This document shows positions 26,301 through 31,382 of a DNA stretch of 64,000 nucleotides, in pieces (position 1 is the first letter of the stretch; each line of letters starts with the position of its first letter). This DNA comes from Flavobacterium rhamnosiphilum. GTDB taxonomy: Bacteria > Bacteroidota > Bacteroidia > Flavobacteriales > Flavobacteriaceae. The stretch lies in assembly GCF_004349195.1 (NCBI RefSeq), contig NZ_SMLG01000001.1, positions 124,001 to 188,000 on the forward strand. Direction: 5' to 3'. A program made the translations under genes and the position numbers. The notes beneath the pieces are model-generated. The model did no database searches and was not told the DNA's origin. It saw nothing but the letters and a program-made list of their open reading frames with translations.

Positions 26301-27893
26301 GTTAGGAACTACCTGTACTTTGAACTTTATATGATATATTCTACCAGGCAGATTATTTAAATCAGACACTTTAACTAAAGCATCAGGAATAGTAAATAAA
26401 ATTTCTCTTAAGGCAGCGTTATATGTATAGGTTATTCCGGAACCATTGGGTACAATTATATTCGCTGGGTCAAAAAGAATATTAATTGGTAATATATCTT
26501 TTATCGTAAATGAAGTAGCGTCGTCATTACCAATATTTTGAAAACTGATGTCATAAAATAATTCTTGACCCAAGGTGACATTAGAATTGCCAATATTCGT
26601 ACCATTAACATCTTGGACTACTTTTGTAAGTACTATTTTTGGCTCAATAACATCTACCGCAAAAGCATTAAAATAAAAATAATAAATGTCATTAGTACTT
26701 CCCAAGCGAATCGTTGCAGAAGTATCTCCATTTTTAATTACACTACCACCCGGATTACCTACATTAGCCGGATTAGGAATATTCAAAATACCCGCATCGA
26801 AACCTAAGGTATTTGCACTTTTTGGATTTCTCGTTGTAAAAAGTTCCGGTGTATTGGTGGCTGTATCTATATAGGAGACGGAACTGTTGAAAAAATTATT
26901 CGCTGGACGTATTCCAATTTTGGCATTATTGGTAGCACTAATGGTGCTCCCATTAATTTGTAAATAATCTCCCGTATATGGATTGTCGCCTTCCAATGCG
27001 CTAAATGCATATTTTGCACGTACTGGACCAACGGGTATTGTTTTAAAACCTGAAACTGGAATATTTAGATTTTGGCTACTGCTAATTCTACTATACCCAT
27101 CAAATGAAGTAATGTATTTACTTGGTAAGGTAGGGTCTTCATATACAATAAAAAGAGACCAACCTGCAGAAAGCCCCTCAGAATTAGGCTTACTGCCTGT
27201 CAATGTAGAAACATTCGCTACCGTATAAGTTCCTTGAGGATTTGTAAGACCCGCGACTAAAGTGGTTACATCTGCATAATAGGCATATGAATTCGAGTTA
27301 TTATTTGAGGCCGCATTTTGATAATAAATTTTGGTTCCTGTTATGTCTTTATATACAGGTACAGCTTCAGGCATTTTGAATTTAATGTTAGCTATAGGAT
27401 CTGCTCCTTTAATCACTGCACCCCAATATAATCCGGCATATCTAATTTTAAAACAGCTACTATTTGGAATTGCCAAATCGGCACTGCTGGAATTGAAGGT
27501 ACTTGGGTCACCATCAATATCAACATTTACCATTGGGTCAATATCATTATTAGCCGTCCTCGATCCGGTAGAATTGTAATTATTTGAAACGTGTTTACTA
27601 AGTAAGTTATTTCCAATTAAAAGCATGTCCCCTTTAATGGTTTGATCATATCTAGGGGTAAAGGGAACTAGATTTTGAGCAAAAACAGAAGTATTGCATA
27701 GTATAAATAAAGCAACTATTAAAAGATAGGTTTTTAATTTAAAAGAGGAATTGACACCCGCTTTACGTGAATAAACTTTTGCTTCCTTATTACATTTAAA
27801 AACAAACCCGAAGCAATTCAGAGCATTAGAGAGGGCATTCAATAATAGCATTAAAACAGCAAGGACTGCTTTAGAAATAGTAGGTTTTTTCAT
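14307..27893 (-). CDS. sprB: SprB: giant cell-surface gliding adhesin with SprB repeats and T9SS type B sorting domain
   Basis: A 4528-residue surface protein. The N terminus has two hydrophobic stretches; the second (about residues 55-73, ending NTSVFAQ) looks like the true signal peptide, so the signal region is unusually long. Residues 74-410 form a secreted domain and about 415-560 resemble a DUF11-type domain (LFYDISFQNIGNDDATSF). From about residue 790 to 4400 there are about 42 SprB modules of roughly 85 residues, each with a Cys near its start, a GG-x-x-P-Y-x-Y core and a later D-x-x-G-C. The last 85 residues, starting IPNYFTPNGDGVMDGW, are the gliding-motility-associated (type B) T9SS domain. 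In F. johnsoniae SprB is the mobile adhesin that moves along the cell during gliding. It sits between sprD and sprF in the known operon order. Confidence 0.96.
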   Translation of the reverse strand: MKKPTISKAVLAVLMLLLNALSNALNCFGFVFKCNKEAKVYSRKAGVNSSFKLKTYLLIVALFILCNTSVFAQNLVPFTPRYDQTIKGDMLLIGNNLLSKHVSNNYNSTGSRTANNDIDPMVNVDIDGDPSTFNSSSADLAIPNSSCFKIRYAGLYWGAVIKGADPIANIKFKMPEAVPVYKDITGTKIYYQNAASNNNSNSYAYYADVTTLVAGLTNPQGTYTVANVSTLTGSKPNSEGLSAGWSLFIVYEDPTLPSKYITSFDGYSRISSSQNLNIPVSGFKTIPVGPVRAKYAFSALEGDNPYTGDYLQINGSTISATNNAKIGIRPANNFFNSSVSYIDTATNTPELFTTRNPKSANTLGFDAGILNIPNPANVGNPGGSVIKNGDTSATIRLGSTNDIYYFYFNAFAVDVIEPKIVLTKVVQDVNGTNIGNSNVTLGQELFYDISFQNIGNDDATSFTIKDILPINILFDPANIIVPNGSGITYTYNAALREILFTIPDALVKVSDLNNLPGRIYHIKFKVQVVPNCNDLSDACSDKIQNQAFSAYTGTFNQTPMGDASLSSFTACNLGTPSATNFLVGVEGCKFTKSAILCGASVNLTAANGYNAYSWSTSPTGTPVIGTTQTITVTQVGTYYVHNTAIAPCLSIDQTVTVSPFGGTINNPVKPFADEEVTCPNDGKKLYNIFLCGANATRLIRTGINDATSIVWEKLNEASCVAITVANCANENTACTWTEVGTGPDYTANTSGQFRITINYAGGCFNRFYFNVYQNLLNPTVTTKDIICNTQGEITVGGIGLGYEYSLDNVTYQASNVFPISTQNSYTVFIKQIGVSSFPCIFSVPGIHIRKRDFTVSTFVTQPYCNGGKGSVKLAANDVQGQYHYKIYQGTTLVNDSGLIAASDYTFSNLNAGTLSSPIIYTWDVSTDDGCHLTGTVDLKEPDVLTATSALTVPLTCTDGEITVTPVGGTPPFSYFVNSTIDFQSVPQIVVSSPLPPGGVYNITVVDNNNCSTTTSITVAATPAPAYTIAKTDVLCSGANTGSITVNVSNANGNALRYSIDNGVTFFNSPVFTGLAAGNYDVVVEYTTGISVCTSTPETKTINTATPITGTATLTKPYLCGSTAEITVSGVSGGTSPYEYSKDGVVFQGSNVFAGLTAGTYTITIKDKNGCTFVISPSITIAALKGPTDLTFTYKSFNCSDNTSAFNVNLPPGTGGQTPVRFQIVGVPPSITVGSPLYIFLTQVNADGQYSGVPAGMYTFEVTDKNNCKYQETYDLVAEPPIEVSGELLNNVKCFGTATGSIKFTVKGTFTGGNSVYDYVVTRGGLIVRSATKQTAPTITLTNLLAGDYIITVTDKPTGCTATATVTVSEPAAALDFTYKTSPIKCLGVNGSVVITATNGWGDYSYTLTPPSGPVVGPQPGNTFANLSVAGNYSVTTTDANGCTVTKDFTLTTPIPPTATIDVTSDYCYDGTNAAKLVVTATGGQTPYEYSINGGAWDTNNIFTNLTPNTYTIKVRDAYGCTVTLPIQTIAAQLTVSAKVFKDLDCVTPNGTITVAIGGGYPDFKYRVNVNGAGYSGALIPLGAAGATTFSYPFSAAGTYQFQITDAKGCTAESEEITINSLVKPVGTPTVTNVTCNGGADGSVTLVGSLGVPPYTYNFNNLGYSTTTVYTGLSAGIPYPYLVKDSKGCISLPADVTLTQPDAMTGTVILTANYTCTGLGEITVSGVAGGTSPYTYSIGGAFQTNPIFTGLTNGTYTITVQDKNGCSNALATTITIAPLTPPTDLTFDATGLSCSIITPNTLPNTSSVTITGTTGGSGTLSYQITAPAASATAYQPSNVFNDLAPGTYTFQVKDAKGCTYSESYTIDELPVVTVVGAVVNNVRCAGSATGAVKFTVSGFGTGYTYTINGGTATPGPTGPAEINLTGQSQGDYIIVVTTATNCTATTTVKVLDPPTPLTAAITTTPITCLAKGSVTYTAGGGWGGYAYTLTQPDLTPVGPQAGGTFTDLTQIGSYTVKVTDSNGCEISSSFILSTPVGPTASIAGSDLCYDTTDQATIIVSSTTGVGPFTYSINGGLSYQNSGTFANLTPGSYSIIVKDFYGCPSTVLTQIIARQLTVKTVLTKDLDCNGDAKITGTITDGYAPYAVTLLQGTGTPTVSGNTFTLETSTPGDYQFLVNDANNCPVNSSVITVTPISFPAITSVTQTQQILCYGEASAAIDVIIDTTVGTPGYVINVFNNTTSTDFFTQTSGLPAGSYTITVTDAKSCTATKPILIDQLPPIAFPEVFSQITCNSDGSGTSLGSISVIGLTGGKAPYTYILTDNLGSLAQTFTATTGENYAFKVLNFGIYELNVVDAYGCSFKRTITMSSPPSDLDINVTTTTVSCAAGGKAVVKVTSAIPGGAYHFAIYKAPYPLYTVSPGSYQNADAVVPPALPGDPLLLQSTFTGLTPGVVYSFVVYDENTKCYFFKQASAPIDPVSNLTSTIDVVNNVTCNGIANGNVTFTFANYDATSVTYQFFNSQTNTAVSPAITGTLTGLTGTPKTVSNVVPLTPTGPLAPGTYYILFTENDGINPGCTNASATFTITQSAVALTINASEIKKDNCGDKAGQITAIAQGGTPAYSYQILPDSSPAPTASSSGWLASNTLNAESGNYIAYVKDAYGCIKSTPVTLGLDPSPTIGASVSNQCTGTEGNFSIDVTYPSGPTAGIPPYSYSIDGGAYQNKTAAFTISNLSSGTHTVQVKDFNGCGNPAVSVTILAPLGLTPTVSAVVTCPTNLGTITANATGGTATYIYSISPPAGTLTGNVFSNLPPNTYDVTITDATTSCAKTVQVVLVAPTAVTFDPATVTHVSCKGDFTGTIIVNLKASNDNPVYQYELIAPSPVTKPKQDSKIFAGLPAGSYTVQVTSGKNCIATQVVVINEPSIALSVSGLVTTAFACAANNTVNTATITVTEGAGSGTAPYTYSIDGTNYFTTNTFDIIDTGVPQTITVYVKDFNGCKASNTVPVNPLSKLLTATATKVTAIDCTNGAETITVAVTGGTTTPVVSFSYEVSINGGVFSAPIPFPIAGSSTFNYSATAAGSSYVFRITDDATGCTINTAAYDVPLFNTIDVIASANASVSCKGGSNGKIAINVIGYTGAYTYIVYNSLLANVASGSGNTSTNPFVIPTGLPAGNYTVEVTGGTLCIKTSNVVSITEPAFPLTINVVSNVPKNCSTTGAQVTVKGVDGTPGYMYAFLPAGSSVPDLVTGYSIPNTATLNTATASWDIYVKDSKDCFTFTTVAITTDLPPTVTVPALTSNQCNLAGTPYTFTATGTGVAPLWFSIDGVNFQPTGTFKLSAPGSYTVTIRDGNGCTATSLTQITIYAPLGLTPTVTALPSCATNDGVITVAGSGGSASYTYSIAPMQPSITFAANAFSGVPAGSYTITITDGITGCTNTAAVTLGLPTPVTFTVSDVVVTDVNCNGGNDGTITVNLPVSNNNPVYTFEITGGPKLFAAQNSNIFTGLPMGTYDVKVTSGRGCNLTQSITVGEPPALSVSATVYGCPTNNPFNTAVVTITEVGGTSGYTYSIDGTNYFPTATFNVVATAVAQPITVYVKDAHNCMATNTVIVNPLPTQTVSQATAITCANDETVTITGTGGAGPFTYQALPVGALNVVQDAVLPNVFHISQPGTYYFQVNDTATGCSITTAAYTVAPFNTIDVVATATTAVTCFGDGSGAITINVTGYTGAFDYEVFDSLGNSVGTGSGIAPTSQLISGLSGGNFTVNVKETATPYCITTSNVVTVASPVTALSVLASETANVTCTNNKGTITAVATGGWGSLQYELTGSATVAYSSNGTFANLSAGNYTVNVKDAGGCIKSSSVTLTSPLPIGFNASANVTSVTCYGDTSGVITVTNTVGGQGSNYSYTLNTTSATPPTFSGPQASSVFSGLGAGTYTVTVSDGYNCSTTSSPITIAEPTKVTASLVVATTQTCLTNATLTLSATGGTAPYSYSADPNFGTATPMVGTSATFDVLVGTYHYYVKDANGCVSYLSNDIQIDPLVPLTINLDLTNAVINCRGDASGVIVATAQGGLGNYAYTLTNVTTGVVTGPQPTGNFTGLFAGDYRVHVDSGDCKDDKSVTITQPPTQLIAPYVTTNVTCNGSNNGMITVNASGGTGIIKYAISPRLDQFFVSNVFDQLKPGFYDFIAQDQNGCFVYVTGVEITEPNPITPSTVAGSIVPEICFGDRDGAFSIDITGGTAPYSVSLDNPNGTYSTGTLTQTQFDFTGLTGGDHIVYIRDANGCTTEWTVPLPASIKLDPKAIVDYGCLNNSPSLTVTVTLDASVNSADVDYSLDGVSSYQPSNVFTNVPPGIHFIRARHTNGCEKDTPDFTILPFDPLALTIADGGLNEIVATATDGAGGYQYTFNGEDNGGNNKYIIYKSGDYTVEVTDVNGCVASATRYFEYIDVCIPNYFTPNGDGVMDGWAPGCTINYKDLTFDIFDRYGRKIATYRLGQNWDGKYNGTELPSGDYWYVLKLNDLKDAREFVGHFTLYR
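16530..20110 (-). repeat. Second tandem pair of seven-module super-repeats inside sprB
   Basis: Seven consecutive SprB modules (about residues 2597-3205) are followed by seven with the same order of module types (about 3206-3790). Paired landmarks: IYAPLGLTPT versus ILAPLGLTPT, YSIDGTNYF in both fifth modules, and FNTIDVIASA versus FNTIDVVATA in both sixth/seventh boundaries. Matched Cys residues lie 605-609 residues apart (about 1.8 kb). The copies have diverged visibly. Confidence 0.75.
21050..24560 (-). repeat. First tandem pair of seven-module super-repeats inside sprB
   Basis: Residues 1112-1707 and 1708 to about 2280 repeat the same order of seven SprB module types. Paired landmarks: ITVSGVSGGTSPYEYS versus ITVSGVAGGTSPYTYS, LLNNVKCFGTATGSIKFTV versus VVNNVRCAGSATGAVKFTV, and VFKDLDC versus VLTKDLDC. 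The period is 596 residues (1788 bp), measured from TLTKPYLC to ILTANYTC. The copies have diverged visibly. Confidence 0.8.
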
Positions 27894-27987
27894 GGTATTT
27901 GGTATTAATCAATTCACTTTACTCTCCATCCAAGGGGCATTGGAGAAAAGAAAAGCAATTTGTAATTTGCAATTTAATGTTATAACT

Positions 27988-28019
27988 AACACTTTTTTTG
28001 TGTATGCAAAAAAAGTGTT
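27988..28019 (-). other. Perfect hairpin in the sprD-sprB intergenic space
   Basis: AACACTTTTTTTG (27988-28000) pairs perfectly with CAAAAAAAGTGTT (28007-28019) around a 6-nt loop. It lies within the 206-nt gap between sprD and sprB and no T-run follows it on the minus strand, so it is not a typical terminator. It could be an mRNA processing or stability element that sets the ratio of sprB to sprCD message. Confidence 0.7.
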
Positions 28020-28099
28020 CTTAATTTATTTTGATTCAAACTTTTGCCGTTTGAAGGTTCTTAAGCCAACAAATGTTCTGTGACAACTGTTTTTATTAA

Positions 28100-31000
28100 T
28101 TAATTTTCAATTTTAGCAATAGACATCTTACTGTTATAAGTCTTACTGCCTTTTGACTCTAATGCTTTTTTTGCCGCTTCTATGTTATCAAATTTGTCAT
28201 AGTAAATGAAATATTTACTGGTATTAATATCGTAGAAGAAATCTATATTTGATTGTCCTGCAGCAACTGATTTTGTTAAGAAATCATCTCTTTTAGCCAC
28301 ATCATTATGTACCGCGACAACTAAATAATAACCACTTTCTACATTTTTGACATTTTTTAGAATTTGCATATTAGACAGCTCTTCACCAGAATCAAAATCT
28401 GTTGCCTTTAAAGGAACAGAACTTAAAGCAGTCTTCTCTTTTATCCTGTTTAATGTCGCTTTATCCTGCAAATACCTACCTTGTTCATCCTCAAAAGCAG
28501 CACGTTTTATTCTTCGTTTTCTTTCAATTTCCGTCTCTGTTTTAATTTTTTCTAGTGAAGAAATCAAATTCGTATTGGACTGCACTACTTTTAATTGTTC
28601 TTCTTTTAATGTTTCTATTGCTTTCAAATAATATTGATTCGTTTCATCATTCTTATTCGGCACTTTTTTCAGTCTTTCTTTGTATAAATTCTCTAACTCT
28701 TTAATTTTTGTGCTTTGAGTTTTATTTACCTCAGCTATATCTAATTTTAAAGCTTCCAATGCATTGTTTTCAGCAGATATGCTTTTGAAGGGCTTTGGCT
28801 CTTTGAAAATACCTTTCTCACTTAGATCATTCTCTTCTTTTAATTCTTTAAGGTCTTTTTCTTTATTAGCAACCGTTTCGCCTAATCGCATCAATAACTG
28901 CTGTTGTGTGTTTTTAGATTCTTCTACTAATTTGCTTAAATTATCCATCGATTTTGTAGTGGCATCCTTCTGTATTGCTGCTAATTTAGCTTTGGCTTCC
29001 GCATCCAGTTTTGCTTGGGTAAGTGCATCTGCTTTTGCTTTAGCATCAGAGTCAAGTTTTGCCTGAGCCAGTGCATCTGCTTTGGCTTTAGTATCAGCGT
29101 CAAGTTTCGCTTGGGCAAGTGCATCCGCTTTGGCTTTAGTATCCGCATCCAGTTTTGCTTGGGCAAGTGCATCTGCTTTTGCTTTAGCATCAGAGTCAAG
29201 TTTTGCCTGAGCAAGTGCATCGGCTTTGGCTTTTGCATCTGCAGCAAGTTTCGCTTGAGCAAGAGCATCCGCTTTGGCTTTAGCATCAGCGTCAAGTTTT
29301 GCCTGAGCAAGTGCATCGGCTTTGGCTTTTGCATCTGCAGCAAGTTTCGCTTGAGCAAGAGCATCCGCTTTGGCTTTAGCATCAGAGTCAAGTTTTGCCT
29401 GAGCCAGTGCATCTGCTTTTGCTTTAGTATCTGCATCAAGTTTTGCTTGAGCCAGTGCATCGGTTTTAGCTTTGGCATCAGCGTCAAGTTTCGCTTGGGC
29501 AAGTGCATCCGCTTTGGCTTTAGAATCAGCGGCAAGTTTCGCTTGGGCAAGAGCATCGGCTTTAGCTTTGGCATCAGCCGCAAGTTTTGCCTGAGCAAGT
29601 GCATCGGCTTTGGCTTTAGCATCTACAGCAAGTTTCGCTTGAGCAAGTGCATCAGCTTTGGCTTTAGTATCCGCATCAAGTTTCGCTTGAGCAAGTGCAT
29701 CCGCTTTGGCTTTAGAATCAGCGGCAAGTTTCGCTTGGGCAAGAGCATCGGCTTTAGCTTTGGCATCGGCTTTAGCTTTGGCATCAGCCGCAAGTTTCGC
29801 TTGAGCAAGAGCATCGGTTTTAGCTTTGGCATCAGCAGCAAGTTTCGCTTGAGCAAATGCATCGGCTTTGGCTTTAGTATCCGCAGCAAGTTTCGCTTGG
29901 GCAAGAGCATCGGCTTTGGCTTTGGCATCTGCAGCGAGTTTTGCCTGAGCAAGTACATCGGCTTTGGCTTTAGCATCTGCAGCAAGTTTCGCTTGAACAA
30001 GAACATCCGCTTTGGCTTTGGCATCAGCAGCAAGTTTTGCTTTAGCAAGTGCGTCAGCTTTGGATTTGGCATCAGCGGCAAGTTTCGCTTGAGCAAGAGC
30101 ATCAGGTTTAGGTTTAATATCCGTTGCTAATTTTGCTTTAGCAAGGGCATCCGCTTTGGCTTTGGCATCAGCCGCAAGTTGCCCTTGAGCGAGTGCATCC
30201 GCTTTAGCCTTGGCATCTGCAGCCAATTTGGTTTGAGCAAGTGCATCTGCTTTGGCTTTAGCTGCAGCATCAGCAACTTCTTTTAATTTTTGTAATCTTC
30301 TTTCTTCTTTTTGAGCTGCCAAAGCAAGTTTAAGTTCCTTCAGTTTTTGAGCATCCTCAGGAGATAAAATGCTAGATTCTTTCGATTCTGCAGGAACTGA
30401 TTTTCTTACTTCTGTTGGAGTAATAATAGAGCCTTCTTCCTCGTCATCGCCATAATAGTATGAATTACTTTTAAATTTATAAGCAAAAACAATTTCGTGA
30501 GAAGAGCCAAAATTTGACAAATTCCCTATACCCTTTTCAAAATTATACTCTAAAGAAATTTTTGGAGTAATATTCAAACCTATCCCGCCAGACATCCCAA
30601 ATACGCTATTGTAACCCGCTTGAGCCCATATTCCTTTGGGAATAGCAAACATCATTAATCCTGAAACAACCGTTTTATCCTTTTTAACCTCTGTTTTAAG
30701 TAAAGCCGAGAATTTACTTTTGTCAAAAAAACCATAGGCGTCTAAATATCCCGTGTGCATGATGTGAGCCTGAATGCTTTGTTCAGGATCGTCTTCGACT
30801 ACTTTAGACGTTTTAAGGTTGTATAAAATCAGATTATTGACAGAAAGTCCAAAATCAAGGAAAGCAGTTCCATAGTTTATGCCCGGATTCACCGTAATTA
30901 AAGCATTTGAAGGTATGCTTTCTAATGATGGATCAGGATAGTTTGTAATGACCTTGCCTTTATTTAAACCACTTTTATAAAATCCTACATTCATTCCAAA

Positions 31001-31381
31001 AGTCAGATTGCTGTCTTCTTGAAGCATGACATTATGAGCAAAGTTTCCAACAGCGCCAAAGGTGGTAAGAACACCATAATTCTGCTGGAACAATCCAACA
31101 GCAATTCCTTCATTTTCTTTAAATCTCCCGGAATAACTGAGTAAATAAGTCTGAGGTGCATTGTCAAATTGAACCCATTGTCTTTTATTATAAAAACTGA
31201 CAATAGTGCTTTGTTCTCTAACAAAACTAAAAGTTGGATTGATAAGGAATCTATTAAACTTTAAAGAATTTCGGACGGGTAGCGCAAATGAAACAACTCC
31301 ATCTTCCTTGACCTCGTCTTGAGAATAGAGTACTTGAGATGCACCATAAAAAAAAGTTATGAATAGTAAAAATTTCTTCAT
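28100..31381 (-). CDS. sprD: SprD: PorP/SprF-like barrel fused to a long Lys/Ala repeat spacer
   Basis: A 1093-residue envelope protein. After a signal peptide (ending SQVLYSQDE), residues 25-310 form a PorP/SprF-like barrel (NRFLINPTFSFV, IWAQAGYNSVFGMSGGIGLN). Residues about 340-800 are an extremely regular helical spacer with 26 copies of a 16-residue unit close to AKAKADALAQAKLAAD. A Glu/Lys-rich coiled coil follows to about 1000. The last 85 residues (SGYYLVVAVHNDVAKRDDF to SKMSIAKIEN) resemble a SPOR-type fold, which would bind peptidoglycan; that is inference. Barrel at one end and wall-binding domain at the other suggest a bridge from outer membrane to wall. In F. johnsoniae SprD is required for normal gliding. 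The start lies 1 nt after the sprC stop, so the two are coupled. Confidence 0.9.
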   Translation of the reverse strand: MKKFLLFITFFYGASQVLYSQDEVKEDGVVSFALPVRNSLKFNRFLINPTFSFVREQSTIVSFYNKRQWVQFDNAPQTYLLSYSGRFKENEGIAVGLFQQNYGVLTTFGAVGNFAHNVMLQEDSNLTFGMNVGFYKSGLNKGKVITNYPDPSLESIPSNALITVNPGINYGTAFLDFGLSVNNLILYNLKTSKVVEDDPEQSIQAHIMHTGYLDAYGFFDKSKFSALLKTEVKKDKTVVSGLMMFAIPKGIWAQAGYNSVFGMSGGIGLNITPKISLEYNFEKGIGNLSNFGSSHEIVFAYKFKSNSYYYGDDEEEGSIITPTEVRKSVPAESKESSILSPEDAQKLKELKLALAAQKEERRLQKLKEVADAAAKAKADALAQTKLAADAKAKADALAQGQLAADAKAKADALAKAKLATDIKPKPDALAQAKLAADAKSKADALAKAKLAADAKAKADVLVQAKLAADAKAKADVLAQAKLAADAKAKADALAQAKLAADTKAKADAFAQAKLAADAKAKTDALAQAKLAADAKAKADAKAKADALAQAKLAADSKAKADALAQAKLDADTKAKADALAQAKLAVDAKAKADALAQAKLAADAKAKADALAQAKLAADSKAKADALAQAKLDADAKAKTDALAQAKLDADTKAKADALAQAKLDSDAKAKADALAQAKLAADAKAKADALAQAKLDADAKAKADALAQAKLAADAKAKADALAQAKLDSDAKAKADALAQAKLDADTKAKADALAQAKLDADTKAKADALAQAKLDSDAKAKADALTQAKLDAEAKAKLAAIQKDATTKSMDNLSKLVEESKNTQQQLLMRLGETVANKEKDLKELKEENDLSEKGIFKEPKPFKSISAENNALEALKLDIAEVNKTQSTKIKELENLYKERLKKVPNKNDETNQYYLKAIETLKEEQLKVVQSNTNLISSLEKIKTETEIERKRRIKRAAFEDEQGRYLQDKATLNRIKEKTALSSVPLKATDFDSGEELSNMQILKNVKNVESGYYLVVAVHNDVAKRDDFLTKSVAAGQSNIDFFYDINTSKYFIYYDKFDNIEAAKKALESKGSKTYNSKMSIAKIEN
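28984..30250 (-). repeat. 48-bp tandem repeat array within sprD
   Basis: About 26 copies of a 48-bp unit encode the 16-residue Lys/Ala repeat. Copies differ mainly at Ala/Asp/Ser choices (KLAAD, KLDAD, KLDSD) and at synonymous sites; one copy carries an extra six residues (AKADAK) that duplicate part of the unit. The regularity leaves other frames open on both strands, including long spurious reading frames. Confidence 0.9.
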
Positions 31382-31382
31382 A

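Noticed and set aside
29015..30130. Long open frames opposite to and in other frames of sprD
   Set aside because: They are by-products of the 48-bp repeat; their translations are simple Gly/Phe/Ser/Cys/Ile or Leu/Lys/Met strings.
28984..30250. CRISPR-like array
   Set aside because: The repeat is contiguous without unique spacers and is in frame within a coding sequence.
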